DNA of 64,000 bases from Brevinema_A sp051647245 (GTDB taxonomy: Bacteria > Spirochaetota > Brevinematia > Brevinematales > Brevinemataceae): positions 124,001 through 188,000 of the forward strand of contig JBOFDS010000011.1 in assembly GCA_051647245.1 (NCBI GenBank), given 5' to 3'. The translations under genes and the position numbers were made by a program. Position 1 is the stretch's first letter. Each line of letters begins with the position of its first letter. Positions 25,775 to 33,372 of the stretch are shown here, one piece after another. The notes beneath the pieces were generated by a model. The model did not search any database. It was not told where the DNA came from and saw nothing but the letters and a program-made list of their open reading frames with translations.

Positions 25775-26596
25775 TTATTGTACGTCTTTCTCATACCCTT
25801 GTGCAAGCTCATCAACAGAATCATCGAGAGTTGTTGGGTGTAAGATTGTTTGTTCTTGAACGTCAGAAACTTCTTCTTCAGCAACTTCTGCTTTAGCGTG
25901 TGTTCCTGCACCTTCAATAATAGCATCAGCCATGATAGATGTCAACAATTCAACTGAACGAATCGCGTCATCGTTTCCTGGTACGACGTAATCGAGAAGA
26001 TCTGGATCAATATTTGTATCAGCGATACCAAAAACTTTGATACCTAATTTACGAGCTTCGAGAACTGCGTTGATTTCGCGTTTCACGTCAACAACCCACA
26101 ATGCTTGAGGGATTTTTTTCATGTCACGGATACCATCGTAGAATGCTAACATTCTATCAAGTTCTTTTTGGAGAGCAACACGCTCACGCTTGATCATTTG
26201 ATCGCCTTGAGTTTCAAGTTTACGCTCAAAACGTTTCATTTTTTCAACGGATTTTCTGATAGTACCATAGTTTGTTAAGGTACCACCCAACCAACGCTTA
26301 CTTACGTGGTACATACCACAACGTGCACCTTGGTCTTTAATAGCTTGTTGAGCTTGTTTTTTTGTCCCAACAAATAATACTTGTCCACCATTTTCAGCAA
26401 CTTCTTTCATTGCGGCATAAGCTTCTTTCAGCTTTTCCATGGTATAACGCAAGTCTACGATGTAAATCCCGTTTCTTTTTGTGAAGATGTAAGGCTTCAT
26501 TTTTGGATTCCATCTTTTTGTCTGATGTCCGAAATGTACACCTGCTTCGAGCAAGTTACGCATCAATTCGGTATCATTATAAATAATGCTTGCCAT
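25775..26596 (-). CDS. rpsB: 30S ribosomal protein S2
   Basis: A 273-aa S2 with the family start LLEAGVHFGHQTKRWNPKMKPYIFTKRNGIYIVDLRYT and VVDVKREINAVLEARKLGIKVFGIADTNIDPDLLDYVVPGNDDAIRSV. The start at 26596 is chosen because AGGAGG lies upstream; eight codons further upstream are rejected. The C-terminal acidic extension (about residues 225-273) is longer than in Escherichia. It leads the rpsB-tsf operon with its own promoter. Confidence 0.95.
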   Translation of the reverse strand: MASIIYNDTELMRNLLEAGVHFGHQTKRWNPKMKPYIFTKRNGIYIVDLRYTMEKLKEAYAAMKEVAENGGQVLFVGTKKQAQQAIKDQGARCGMYHVSKRWLGGTLTNYGTIRKSVEKMKRFERKLETQGDQMIKRERVALQKELDRMLAFYDGIRDMKKIPQALWVVDVKREINAVLEARKLGIKVFGIADTNIDPDLLDYVVPGNDDAIRSVELLTSIMADAIIEGAGTHAKAEVAEEEVSDVQEQTILHPTTLDDSVDELAQGYEKDVQ

Positions 26597-26627
26597 ATAG
26601 ATTTGTCCTCCTACAGACATTTTAGGT

Positions 26628-26643
26628 AATATATCTTGATATT
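26628..26643 (-). repeat. 16-bp leader element shared with the LysM lipoprotein gene
   Basis: Identical to the element at 12652-12667. Here it overlaps the end of the -10 box and the likely transcription start of rpsB, so it could be an initial-transcript or operator element. Confidence 0.55.
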
Positions 26644-26669
26644 ATAACACAATAGAGCAATTTAGTCAA
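26641..26669 (-). promoter_or_regulatory. Promoter of rpsB-tsf
   Basis: Minus-strand TTGACT (26669-26664) and TATAAT (26646-26641) are 17 bp apart, a near-consensus sigma-70 promoter. Confidence 0.8.
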
Positions 26670-26687
26670 TCCCTCATACGGATTAAT

Positions 26688-28937
26688 CTACGGATAGAGC
26701 AAGTTCACACGTTCGCCGTAAAGCGTTTGATAAATATTATAATGGAAAACAATCTGACGCACATAGTTTCGAGTTTCATTATAAGGGATAGCTTCAACAA
26801 AGAAATAATCATCATGAGTAAGGTGCTTATACTCACGTTGCCAGCGATGCACAGCATTTGGGCCTGCATTGTAGGCAGCAAGAGAGAGATAAATATTATT
26901 ATCAAATTGGCGATAAATCCTATCATGATAATAAACACCCATTCGGAGATTATCCAAAAAGTCATGGTTCGTAAATTCAGGTTTTTTCATCCAACGCTTG
27001 ATATCTTTCGCAGTGTACGGCATCACCTGTGCAAAACCAACAGCACCCACCGTAGAATAGACACGTTTACGGAAATGACTTTCCGCCATAAACGAAGAAA
27101 GCATCCAATACGCTAAAGACTCATCGTCATGAGAATTTTCTTTAATAACTTCAAAACAAGGTTTAGGGAAGGTTAATTTCAAAAGATCTTTTGGTAAAGA
27201 CAAGAAGTGTGCATAACCATAATATTCTCTGTTATAAAAATACAATCTAAAGGTCAAGTACCCTTCAATCTCACTATTTAAGAGGATATCACGATAACGA
27301 TAGAAATATCTCGCCCTATCTGTTGGGCTTTTACGTTTTTTCATCGCTTTGTCTATAGAAGTAGTTAATACATCCATAGTTTCGATAGAGAAGTTACTGA
27401 GATTTTTTTGATACTTTTCAAGTTCAGGGATTTTTGGAATGTCACGAAGTTTTGCGTAAACTTGCCTATCAAAAATACGTTGATCGGCAGAGACTTTTGA
27501 AAGATTGATGGCACCACACATCTCGTCATCCATAAGCATAACTTTTTGGATAGAGAGACGTTCTTTGACAGGGTAATTATCCAAACTCGACAACATATCC
27601 GTCGTATAGGTATAAAAAACATCTCGGTGGCTATTTCGGAGTTTTAGCTCTTTCTCACGTGCAACAAAACCCTCGTACATAAAAGGACGATGAAACATGA
27701 GATCCAGATACATGCGATAAGCTTGTTCTTTTTTCCCAACGTTTTCTTTAATCAAGGCATACATCAACTTATAATTGGCATTATTTTCGTTTTGAGATAT
27801 TCCAATATCAGCAAACTGCTCGGCTTTTTTGACATCTAAACGTATCGCTGACCTTAAGATCTGATTGTGAGCACTATCTGTGATTTTTGTGAAATTTTTC
27901 TTATACCAATCCAAAGACCTATCAAGATTTTTAGAATATTCAATACCAAATGGCAACTGAACATAAAAGTCCAAATTATGATGCTCTTGACCTACCCACG
28001 CAAGCTCATCCGCCATATCAAATAATTTTCTTCTTACTAATTTTGCGTGTGTTTGTTGGTAAAATCTACGTGAAAGCTTTGGATTCGCCTTAAGATATTG
28101 GAACATAAAAATAGCTGCATCGTTTGGTTTGTTGTTTGCTTCTAAGATAGATGCTTGAGTGGTAACATAATATTCCGTATCAGAAGTCAGCTCCGCATAA
28201 CGTGCCGCAAACTCTAAAGCCTTGTCTTGGTAATTTGTCAATGGGATTGCCATTTTTGTATAAACGTCAAGATGATTTGTGTTTGTTAAAGTCTTTGGAT
28301 CTGCAATATCAAGAAGACTTGGATACACATGATAATTTTTAAAAATAGAATAAACTTTTAGAATCGCATTAAGATTGTAAGGTAAGTCTTGATGTAATTT
28401 AACTAACTCAATCCACCCTTTCCCTTCATCCGCAAGGTTTTTATTAAAAAGCATCATCGCGGCATAATTTTGTTCACCCCACAATGCTGGGAAAATCAAA
28501 GAATCAATGGATTTACGTGAAGAAGCCTTCGCTGGGACACGTACAATAGAACGAAGCAAGTGTTTTTGCTCCTCTTCTGTAAGAACAAGATTTTTTTCTA
28601 AACGAATCAATGCTGTTAAAAATTTTTCAACATAAAATGGGTACAAATGATTGAATTTTTTATTATTAAAGAGTTCATCAGAATCAATGGCACGGAATAC
28701 TTCAACGGATTTATCATATTCTCGTAACTCAAGATAGCTAGTCGCCAATACATATTTTAAATCAATGTGATTAGTCAACATCGGATCTTGTTCAAACATC
28801 TCTTTCACTTGACGATAAAAACCTTTTCTGTAGGCTCTTAACACCACATCATTCTCAATATCCTGAGGAACTATTTCCCCTGAAAGATACGATGAGAACG
28901 AAAAAAGCAAAAGAAACAAACCAACATATTTTTTCAT
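26688..28937 (-). CDS. Soluble lytic murein transglycosylase (Slt70-like)
   Basis: A 749-aa exported protein. Residues 1-20 are a signal peptide (KKYVGLFLLLFSFSSYLSG); about 20-580 is a long helical superhelix of TPR-like repeats as in Slt70; the C-terminal 140 residues form the SLT domain with the catalytic Glu at about 619 (SSFMAESHF), then GAVGFAQVMPYTAKDI and SLAAYNAGPNAVHRW. It cuts peptidoglycan glycan strands to form anhydromuropeptides, in the periplasm. The ATG at 28937 follows GAAGG; the GTG ten codons upstream has no such site. Confidence 0.93.
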   Translation of the reverse strand: MKKYVGLFLLLFSFSSYLSGEIVPQDIENDVVLRAYRKGFYRQVKEMFEQDPMLTNHIDLKYVLATSYLELREYDKSVEVFRAIDSDELFNNKKFNHLYPFYVEKFLTALIRLEKNLVLTEEEQKHLLRSIVRVPAKASSRKSIDSLIFPALWGEQNYAAMMLFNKNLADEGKGWIELVKLHQDLPYNLNAILKVYSIFKNYHVYPSLLDIADPKTLTNTNHLDVYTKMAIPLTNYQDKALEFAARYAELTSDTEYYVTTQASILEANNKPNDAAIFMFQYLKANPKLSRRFYQQTHAKLVRRKLFDMADELAWVGQEHHNLDFYVQLPFGIEYSKNLDRSLDWYKKNFTKITDSAHNQILRSAIRLDVKKAEQFADIGISQNENNANYKLMYALIKENVGKKEQAYRMYLDLMFHRPFMYEGFVAREKELKLRNSHRDVFYTYTTDMLSSLDNYPVKERLSIQKVMLMDDEMCGAINLSKVSADQRIFDRQVYAKLRDIPKIPELEKYQKNLSNFSIETMDVLTTSIDKAMKKRKSPTDRARYFYRYRDILLNSEIEGYLTFRLYFYNREYYGYAHFLSLPKDLLKLTFPKPCFEVIKENSHDDESLAYWMLSSFMAESHFRKRVYSTVGAVGFAQVMPYTAKDIKRWMKKPEFTNHDFLDNLRMGVYYHDRIYRQFDNNIYLSLAAYNAGPNAVHRWQREYKHLTHDDYFFVEAIPYNETRNYVRQIVFHYNIYQTLYGERVNLLYP

Positions 28938-28981
28938 GACAACCTTCTTAAAATTCAGCTTTTTCACATTTTAATATATAG

Positions 28982-29010
28982 AGTATATCACGAACGATTC
29001 TTTTTATCAA
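28982..29010 (-). promoter_or_regulatory. Promoter of the lytic transglycosylase gene
   Basis: Minus-strand TTGATA (29010-29005) and TATACT (28987-28982) with a 17-bp spacer, about 45 bp before the start codon. Confidence 0.7.
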
Positions 29011-29016
29011 CTATCG

Positions 29017-29048
29017 AATAAATGGTGGATTCTTACCCACCATTTATT
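29017..29048 (-). terminator. Hairpin after prmC
   Basis: AATAAATGGTGG / CCACCATTTATT form a 12-bp perfect stem with an 8-nt loop just past the prmC stop. The T tract is poor, so termination strength is uncertain. Confidence 0.6.
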
Positions 29049-29054
29049 AAACTA

Positions 29055-29894
29055 TTAAACCTTACGAAGTAATAAAACCCTAGGTAGATCGTTGTAATCA
29101 CAAACTAATTCGCGATAAGGATACAAATCATCGGCGAAAAGATTGGAGACATCTTGATGTTTATGGTCGATTTCTAAAACAATAAAACCACCCGCTTTGA
29201 GATATTTCTCCGCAAACTCAGCAATATGGGCGTAAAAAATCATCCCATCCTTGCCACCGTACAATGCTGTATGGGGTTCAAAATCCTTGACACTGTTTGC
29301 GAGGACATCCATATCATGATCGTCAAGATAAGGGGGATTCGAGACAATACAATCCCAAGTCCCTAACTCATGCCAGTCGGCTTTATTAAGAAAATCTCTT
29401 TTTTGAAAGGAAACCTTATCACTTGTGAAGCCAAGATATTTTTGTGATTCCAAAAAAGGCTCATCAAAAATATCCAAAGCAAGAATAGGTTTTTCAGGAA
29501 AAAGTGCATGCAAAGACAAGGCTATCACCCCTGTCCCTGTACAAATATCCAAAATATTTTCCGCTTCCCCGATATTTTTACGCACCACCTCAACAAGATG
29601 CTCCGTATCATAGCGAGGGATTAGTGTTTGAGGGGAAACAGGGAATTTATGTTGATAAAAATAACTATACCCCAGAACCTGTGCAAGAGGTTTTCCAGAA
29701 GATCTTATGGTAACAAGTTCAAAAAACTTTTCCACAAGATCATCAGAAAAAGCTTTCGTATTATCTAAGAAAAGTTGATATTTTTGTATATTAAAAACAT
29801 CTTCAATAATACGATAAATCTCTTCATCTCTTTCTGGGAATTTCTCCGAAGGAAGTATTCGTCTTGATTCTTGGATCATTTCATATAGTGTCAC
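29055..29894 (-). CDS. prmC: Peptide chain release factor N5-glutamine methyltransferase
   Basis: PrmC (HemK) methylates the Gln of the GGQ motif in release factors RF1 and RF2. The 279-aa protein has a helical N-terminal domain and a Rossmann methyltransferase domain with ILDICTGTGVIALSL (SAM site) and the catalytic VSNPPYLD near residue 180. I chose the GTG at 29894 because it is preceded by AAAGGGGG; the track's longer start lies upstream of that site. No prfA is next to it, unlike many genomes. Confidence 0.92.
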   Translation of the reverse strand: MTLYEMIQESRRILPSEKFPERDEEIYRIIEDVFNIQKYQLFLDNTKAFSDDLVEKFFELVTIRSSGKPLAQVLGYSYFYQHKFPVSPQTLIPRYDTEHLVEVVRKNIGEAENILDICTGTGVIALSLHALFPEKPILALDIFDEPFLESQKYLGFTSDKVSFQKRDFLNKADWHELGTWDCIVSNPPYLDDHDMDVLANSVKDFEPHTALYGGKDGMIFYAHIAEFAEKYLKAGGFIVLEIDHKHQDVSNLFADDLYPYRELVCDYNDLPRVLLLRKV

Positions 29895-30016
29895 ACAGAC
29901 CCCCTTTGTCTCAACAAAAATCATTGTTAAATATTTTGTCGGTTGTTCTTCAAGATAAACTTTATGTTATTTTGGAACGATAAGGTATATTATTAAAGTA
30001 GAATAGCTTCATAGTA

Positions 30017-30045
30017 TTGAATTTTTACAAAAAAAATAGTATGAT
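30017..30045 (+). promoter_or_regulatory. Promoter of nadK-recN
   Basis: TTGAAT (30017-30022) and TATGAT (30040-30045) with a 17-bp spacer, about 30 bp before the start codon. Confidence 0.6.
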
Positions 30046-30076
30046 TTAAGTAACTATTTGTTATGGGGAAGAAATT

Positions 30077-30895
30077 ATGAGCAAAGTCATCATCACAGGT
30101 AAAACGAAAGAAACAGAGTTTGCCTCTATTTTCACTACTTTATACAAGGAACTTGATAAACTCGGCGTAGAACACATCACGATTGATTCCGATACCCCTG
30201 TCCCTTGCGATGATTTTGATCTTGTATTTTGTGTGGGTGGCGATGGTAATTTTATTGCTGCAGCGCGTAAGTTTGTCCCTTTTGACAAGCCTCTTATAGG
30301 CATTAATGCTGGTCGTCTCTGCTTCTTACCCAATATCCATCCTAGTGAAATCCCTACCAAGATCCCTCCTCTCTTTCTTGAACCAGAACAAGATTGGACA
30401 AGACGTCTCGTCATTCACGGACACAACAAAGACAATGAACTCGTTGCTCTGAATGAATTTTTGTTTTCAAGTATTCAAAAAGGTGTACTTTCGCAATTTT
30501 CCATCTTCATTGATGACCATAAGGTTATGTCTATTCGTGCGGATGGTTTGCTCGTTGCGACAGCCACAGGATCCACCGCGTACAACCTCTCGGCAGGTGG
30601 GCCTATCACGATGCCTGACACTGATGTGCTCATCATCACACCTGTTTGTTCTCATATTTTGGGGGAAAGACCTTTGGTGATTGGATTGAATAAACAGATC
30701 AAAATTGTAAATTCTAGCAAAATGGAATATAATATATGGGCTGATGGTCAAGTTGCTATCCCTTTCAGCCCAAATGATGAATTTATCATTTCCGAACCAA
30801 AATACATCAAAACACCCGCTCAAAGCTCTAAAGAGTTTTTTGAAACGCTAGGACTTAAGCTCGGGTGGAACCCCAAAAATATTATAGAAAAATAA
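30077..30895 (+). CDS. nadK: NAD kinase
   Basis: NadK phosphorylates NAD to NADP with ATP or polyphosphate. The 272-aa protein has FCVGGDGNFIAAAR with the GGDG motif, GINAGRLCFLP and the NAD-binding block ADGLLVATATGSTAYNLSAGGPI. One odd feature is Cys in place of the usual Gly in the GxLGFL motif (here GRLCFL). A GGGGAAG site precedes the start. It is followed by recN at 12 bp, forming a nadK-recN operon as seen in many bacteria. Confidence 0.95.
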   Translation: MSKVIITGKTKETEFASIFTTLYKELDKLGVEHITIDSDTPVPCDDFDLVFCVGGDGNFIAAARKFVPFDKPLIGINAGRLCFLPNIHPSEIPTKIPPLFLEPEQDWTRRLVIHGHNKDNELVALNEFLFSSIQKGVLSQFSIFIDDHKVMSIRADGLLVATATGSTAYNLSAGGPITMPDTDVLIITPVCSHILGERPLVIGLNKQIKIVNSSKMEYNIWADGQVAIPFSPNDEFIISEPKYIKTPAQSSKEFFETLGLKLGWNPKNIIEK

Positions 30896-30907
30896 ATAGG
30901 ATCATCT

Positions 30908-32596
30908 ATGTTAGAACGTATTTCTATCAAAAATTATGCTGTTATTGATAATCTTGAGATTGATTTTAAAGAAGGATTCTCCGTATTCACTGGTGAAACA
31001 GGTGCTGGTAAATCCGTGCTCATCGGTGCTTTGGGCTTACTTCTTGGTGCAAGAAGTGATTTCTCCATGATCAGATCAGGAGAAGAACGCCTCATTGTCG
31101 AGGGTGAATTCACTATCAAGACACCTGAACTCCGTGCCTTCCTCGAAGAACTTGGTATTTCCGATACAGAAACCCTCATCATCAAGCGTGAAATCCATCA
31201 AAACGGCAAAAGTCGTGCCTTTATCAATAGCTCGCAAGAAACCCTCGCCCTCCTCGAACAGATTGGGGAGCGTTTGGCAGATATGCATGGTCAGCACGAC
31301 CACCAACTTCTTTTGAATAAAAATGTCCACGGACAGATCCTTGATTCCTTCGCAGGGTTGCAAGATAAGATTGCTGAGTTCAAAACACTCTACAATGACA
31401 CCATTGCCAAAAAAGAAGAAAAAGAGCTCCTTGAGGAAAATGCTGATTCTCTCAAAAAAGAACAAGCCTACTACCTCAATGCACACGAAGAGATCACAAA
31501 GGCAGATTTGAAGCCACAAGAATTGGAAGAATTAGAACAAGAGCTTGCGCGCATGCAAAATCACGAAAAAATCTTCTCTGCACTCAACAAAGCATATCAA
31601 GGAATCTACGAAGGTGAGATGAATGCCACCCAGTTCCTCGAAGACGCTCAAAAATCGCTCTACACGATTTCTTCTTTCGCACAAAAATACGAAGAAGTTT
31701 CACAAATGATGGACGATGCTCTAGCGCAAACACGCGAAACAGCACACCTGCTTTCCTCATATCTTCAAGAGATGGAATTCAACCCTGCTGATATGGACGA
31801 ACTTTTAGATCGTATCGCTCTCATCAAAGAACTCCAACGAAAATATCAAAAAAACTCTATCGAAGAGTTATTGACCTTTGCTACTCAATGTGAGAGCCTC
31901 CTCAATAAGGTGGACAACCTTGATGAGGAATTGGAGCGTTTGACCCTTGAATACGAGGATCTTCGCAAAAATCTTGGTGAAGAGGCCTTATCCCTTTCCA
32001 AAGAACGTCAAGCAGCTGCCCTTGAATTTAGTAAAGCTATCGAACATGAATTATCCTTCCTCGAGATGTCTTCGAAGTTTGAAGTGCGTATTGCTTACGC
32101 GAAAAAAGACGACTCTTTCCTTATTATCAATAACACACCGCTGCACGTAACAGCTGAAGGTATTGATAGAGTGGAATTTATGATTTCTGCGAACGTCGGT
32201 GAAGAACCAAAACCTCTTGCAAAGATCGCATCGGGTGGGGAAATCTCCCGTGTCATGCTCTCCCTCAAGTCTGTCCTCGCAGCGAATGATCCTGTGGAAA
32301 CGGGGATCTTTGACGAGATTGATTCGGGGATAGGTGGAATGATCGCTCATAATGTGGCTCTTAAGATGAAAGAAATCTCAAGACTCCGCCAGATCTTCTC
32401 TATTACACACCTTGCTCAGATTGCAGCAAAAGCAGATCATCATTATCAGGTCAAAAAAGAAAACGACGGCACCAAGACCTTCACAAAGATCGTTCGTCTC
32501 ACGCCAGAAGAGCGTATCAAAGAAATCGCTCGTATGCTTGGTGGTGAAAGTGCTAACTCCGAGATTCTTGCGAAAGAAATGCTCTCTCAAAAATAA
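30908..32596 (+). CDS. recN: DNA repair protein RecN
   Basis: RecN is an SMC-like ATPase for double-strand break repair. The 562-aa protein has the Walker A FTGETGAGKSVLIGALGLLLG near residue 30, a central coiled coil (about residues 150-370), the ABC signature KIASGGEISRVMLSLK and the Walker B ETGIFDEIDSGIGG. It sits behind nadK and ends at a terminator. Length is the family norm. Confidence 0.96.
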   Translation: MLERISIKNYAVIDNLEIDFKEGFSVFTGETGAGKSVLIGALGLLLGARSDFSMIRSGEERLIVEGEFTIKTPELRAFLEELGISDTETLIIKREIHQNGKSRAFINSSQETLALLEQIGERLADMHGQHDHQLLLNKNVHGQILDSFAGLQDKIAEFKTLYNDTIAKKEEKELLEENADSLKKEQAYYLNAHEEITKADLKPQELEELEQELARMQNHEKIFSALNKAYQGIYEGEMNATQFLEDAQKSLYTISSFAQKYEEVSQMMDDALAQTRETAHLLSSYLQEMEFNPADMDELLDRIALIKELQRKYQKNSIEELLTFATQCESLLNKVDNLDEELERLTLEYEDLRKNLGEEALSLSKERQAAALEFSKAIEHELSFLEMSSKFEVRIAYAKKDDSFLIINNTPLHVTAEGIDRVEFMISANVGEEPKPLAKIASGGEISRVMLSLKSVLAANDPVETGIFDEIDSGIGGMIAHNVALKMKEISRLRQIFSITHLAQIAAKADHHYQVKKENDGTKTFTKIVRLTPEERIKEIARMLGGESANSEILAKEMLSQK

Positions 32597-32611
32597 GATT
32601 CACAATCAAAT

Positions 32612-32643
32612 AAAAAAGAACACCACAGTGGTGTTCTTTTTTT
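32612..32643. terminator. Bidirectional terminator after recN
   Basis: AAAAAAGAACACCA / TGGTGTTCTTTTTT around a CAG loop, between recN (plus) and the unknown 240-aa gene (minus). Confidence 0.85.
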
Positions 32644-32648
32644 GTAGA

Positions 32649-33371
32649 TTAAGATAATTGTCCCATAAATATTGTCTCAAGATTGTAGTGATTTTCATCC
32701 AGAGACAAGATTTGCGGAAGATCTTGTACTGTGATAAGATAAGCCTCTTCAAATGAGCTTGGCTTCTCGCCAAATATTTGTTCAGATTTTTGACAAATAT
32801 CAGCCATCGCTACCCTAATCCCCGATATCATAACGCCCTCTTTATCAAGAGTATGTTCCAAAATATTGTAGACAATATCATTTTGATGGATTATTTGGAA
32901 GGTAGAATGGATGTTCCAGATGAGACTTGACTTTTTCATATCATGATAAGGATGAAATTTGTAGCTTTCGTGCAAAATATCAGGTACCATGATTTCAAAA
33001 ACTTCGTAAGCGTACTTCAAAAATTCTATAGAGTAGCGGTATAGACCAAAGACTTTTTTCAATTCCACATGAGAAGTATCATAATAGAAATTTCTCATGA
33101 TGCGGACGAGGGGTTTGAACTTAGCTTTTTGAGTTTTATTAAGAATATTCTGCAATCGGATAAAAAAATGATGCAGATACTGAGGATCTTCCAAACGAGG
33201 ATCGTATAGATCGATATAAGCGTCTATCCAGATTTCATCGACCATCCTCTCCAAGCAAAGATCAAGATCTGCTTTTTCATCCAAAATGGTGATATTATTT
33301 TGAAGATCGAAAAAGGGCATGATCGCCTCTAAGACGCTATGCCTATAGGTGATAATGGTAATTTCTTTCAT
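32649..33371 (-). CDS. Unknown protein coupled to polA
   Basis: A 240-aa protein I do not recognise. It has no signal peptide or membrane helix and looks like an alpha/beta cytoplasmic protein: an opening beta strand (KEITIITYRHSVLEAIMPFF), a region rich in Tyr/Phe/His (about 90-150) and a mixed C-terminus. The ATG at 33371 lies one base after the polA stop (TAAAATG), so it is translationally coupled to polA. That suggests a link to replication or repair, but this is inference only. It ends at the terminator shared with recN. Confidence 0.7.
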   Translation of the reverse strand: MKEITIITYRHSVLEAIMPFFDLQNNITILDEKADLDLCLERMVDEIWIDAYIDLYDPRLEDPQYLHHFFIRLQNILNKTQKAKFKPLVRIMRNFYYDTSHVELKKVFGLYRYSIEFLKYAYEVFEIMVPDILHESYKFHPYHDMKKSSLIWNIHSTFQIIHQNDIVYNILEHTLDKEGVMISGIRVAMADICQKSEQIFGEKPSSFEEAYLITVQDLPQILSLDENHYNLETIFMGQLS

Positions 33372-33372
33372 T

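Noticed and set aside
31076..31519. 147-aa minus-strand ORF opposite recN
   Set aside because: Antisense to a strongly coding gene with normal motifs; composition is that of a reversed coding frame.
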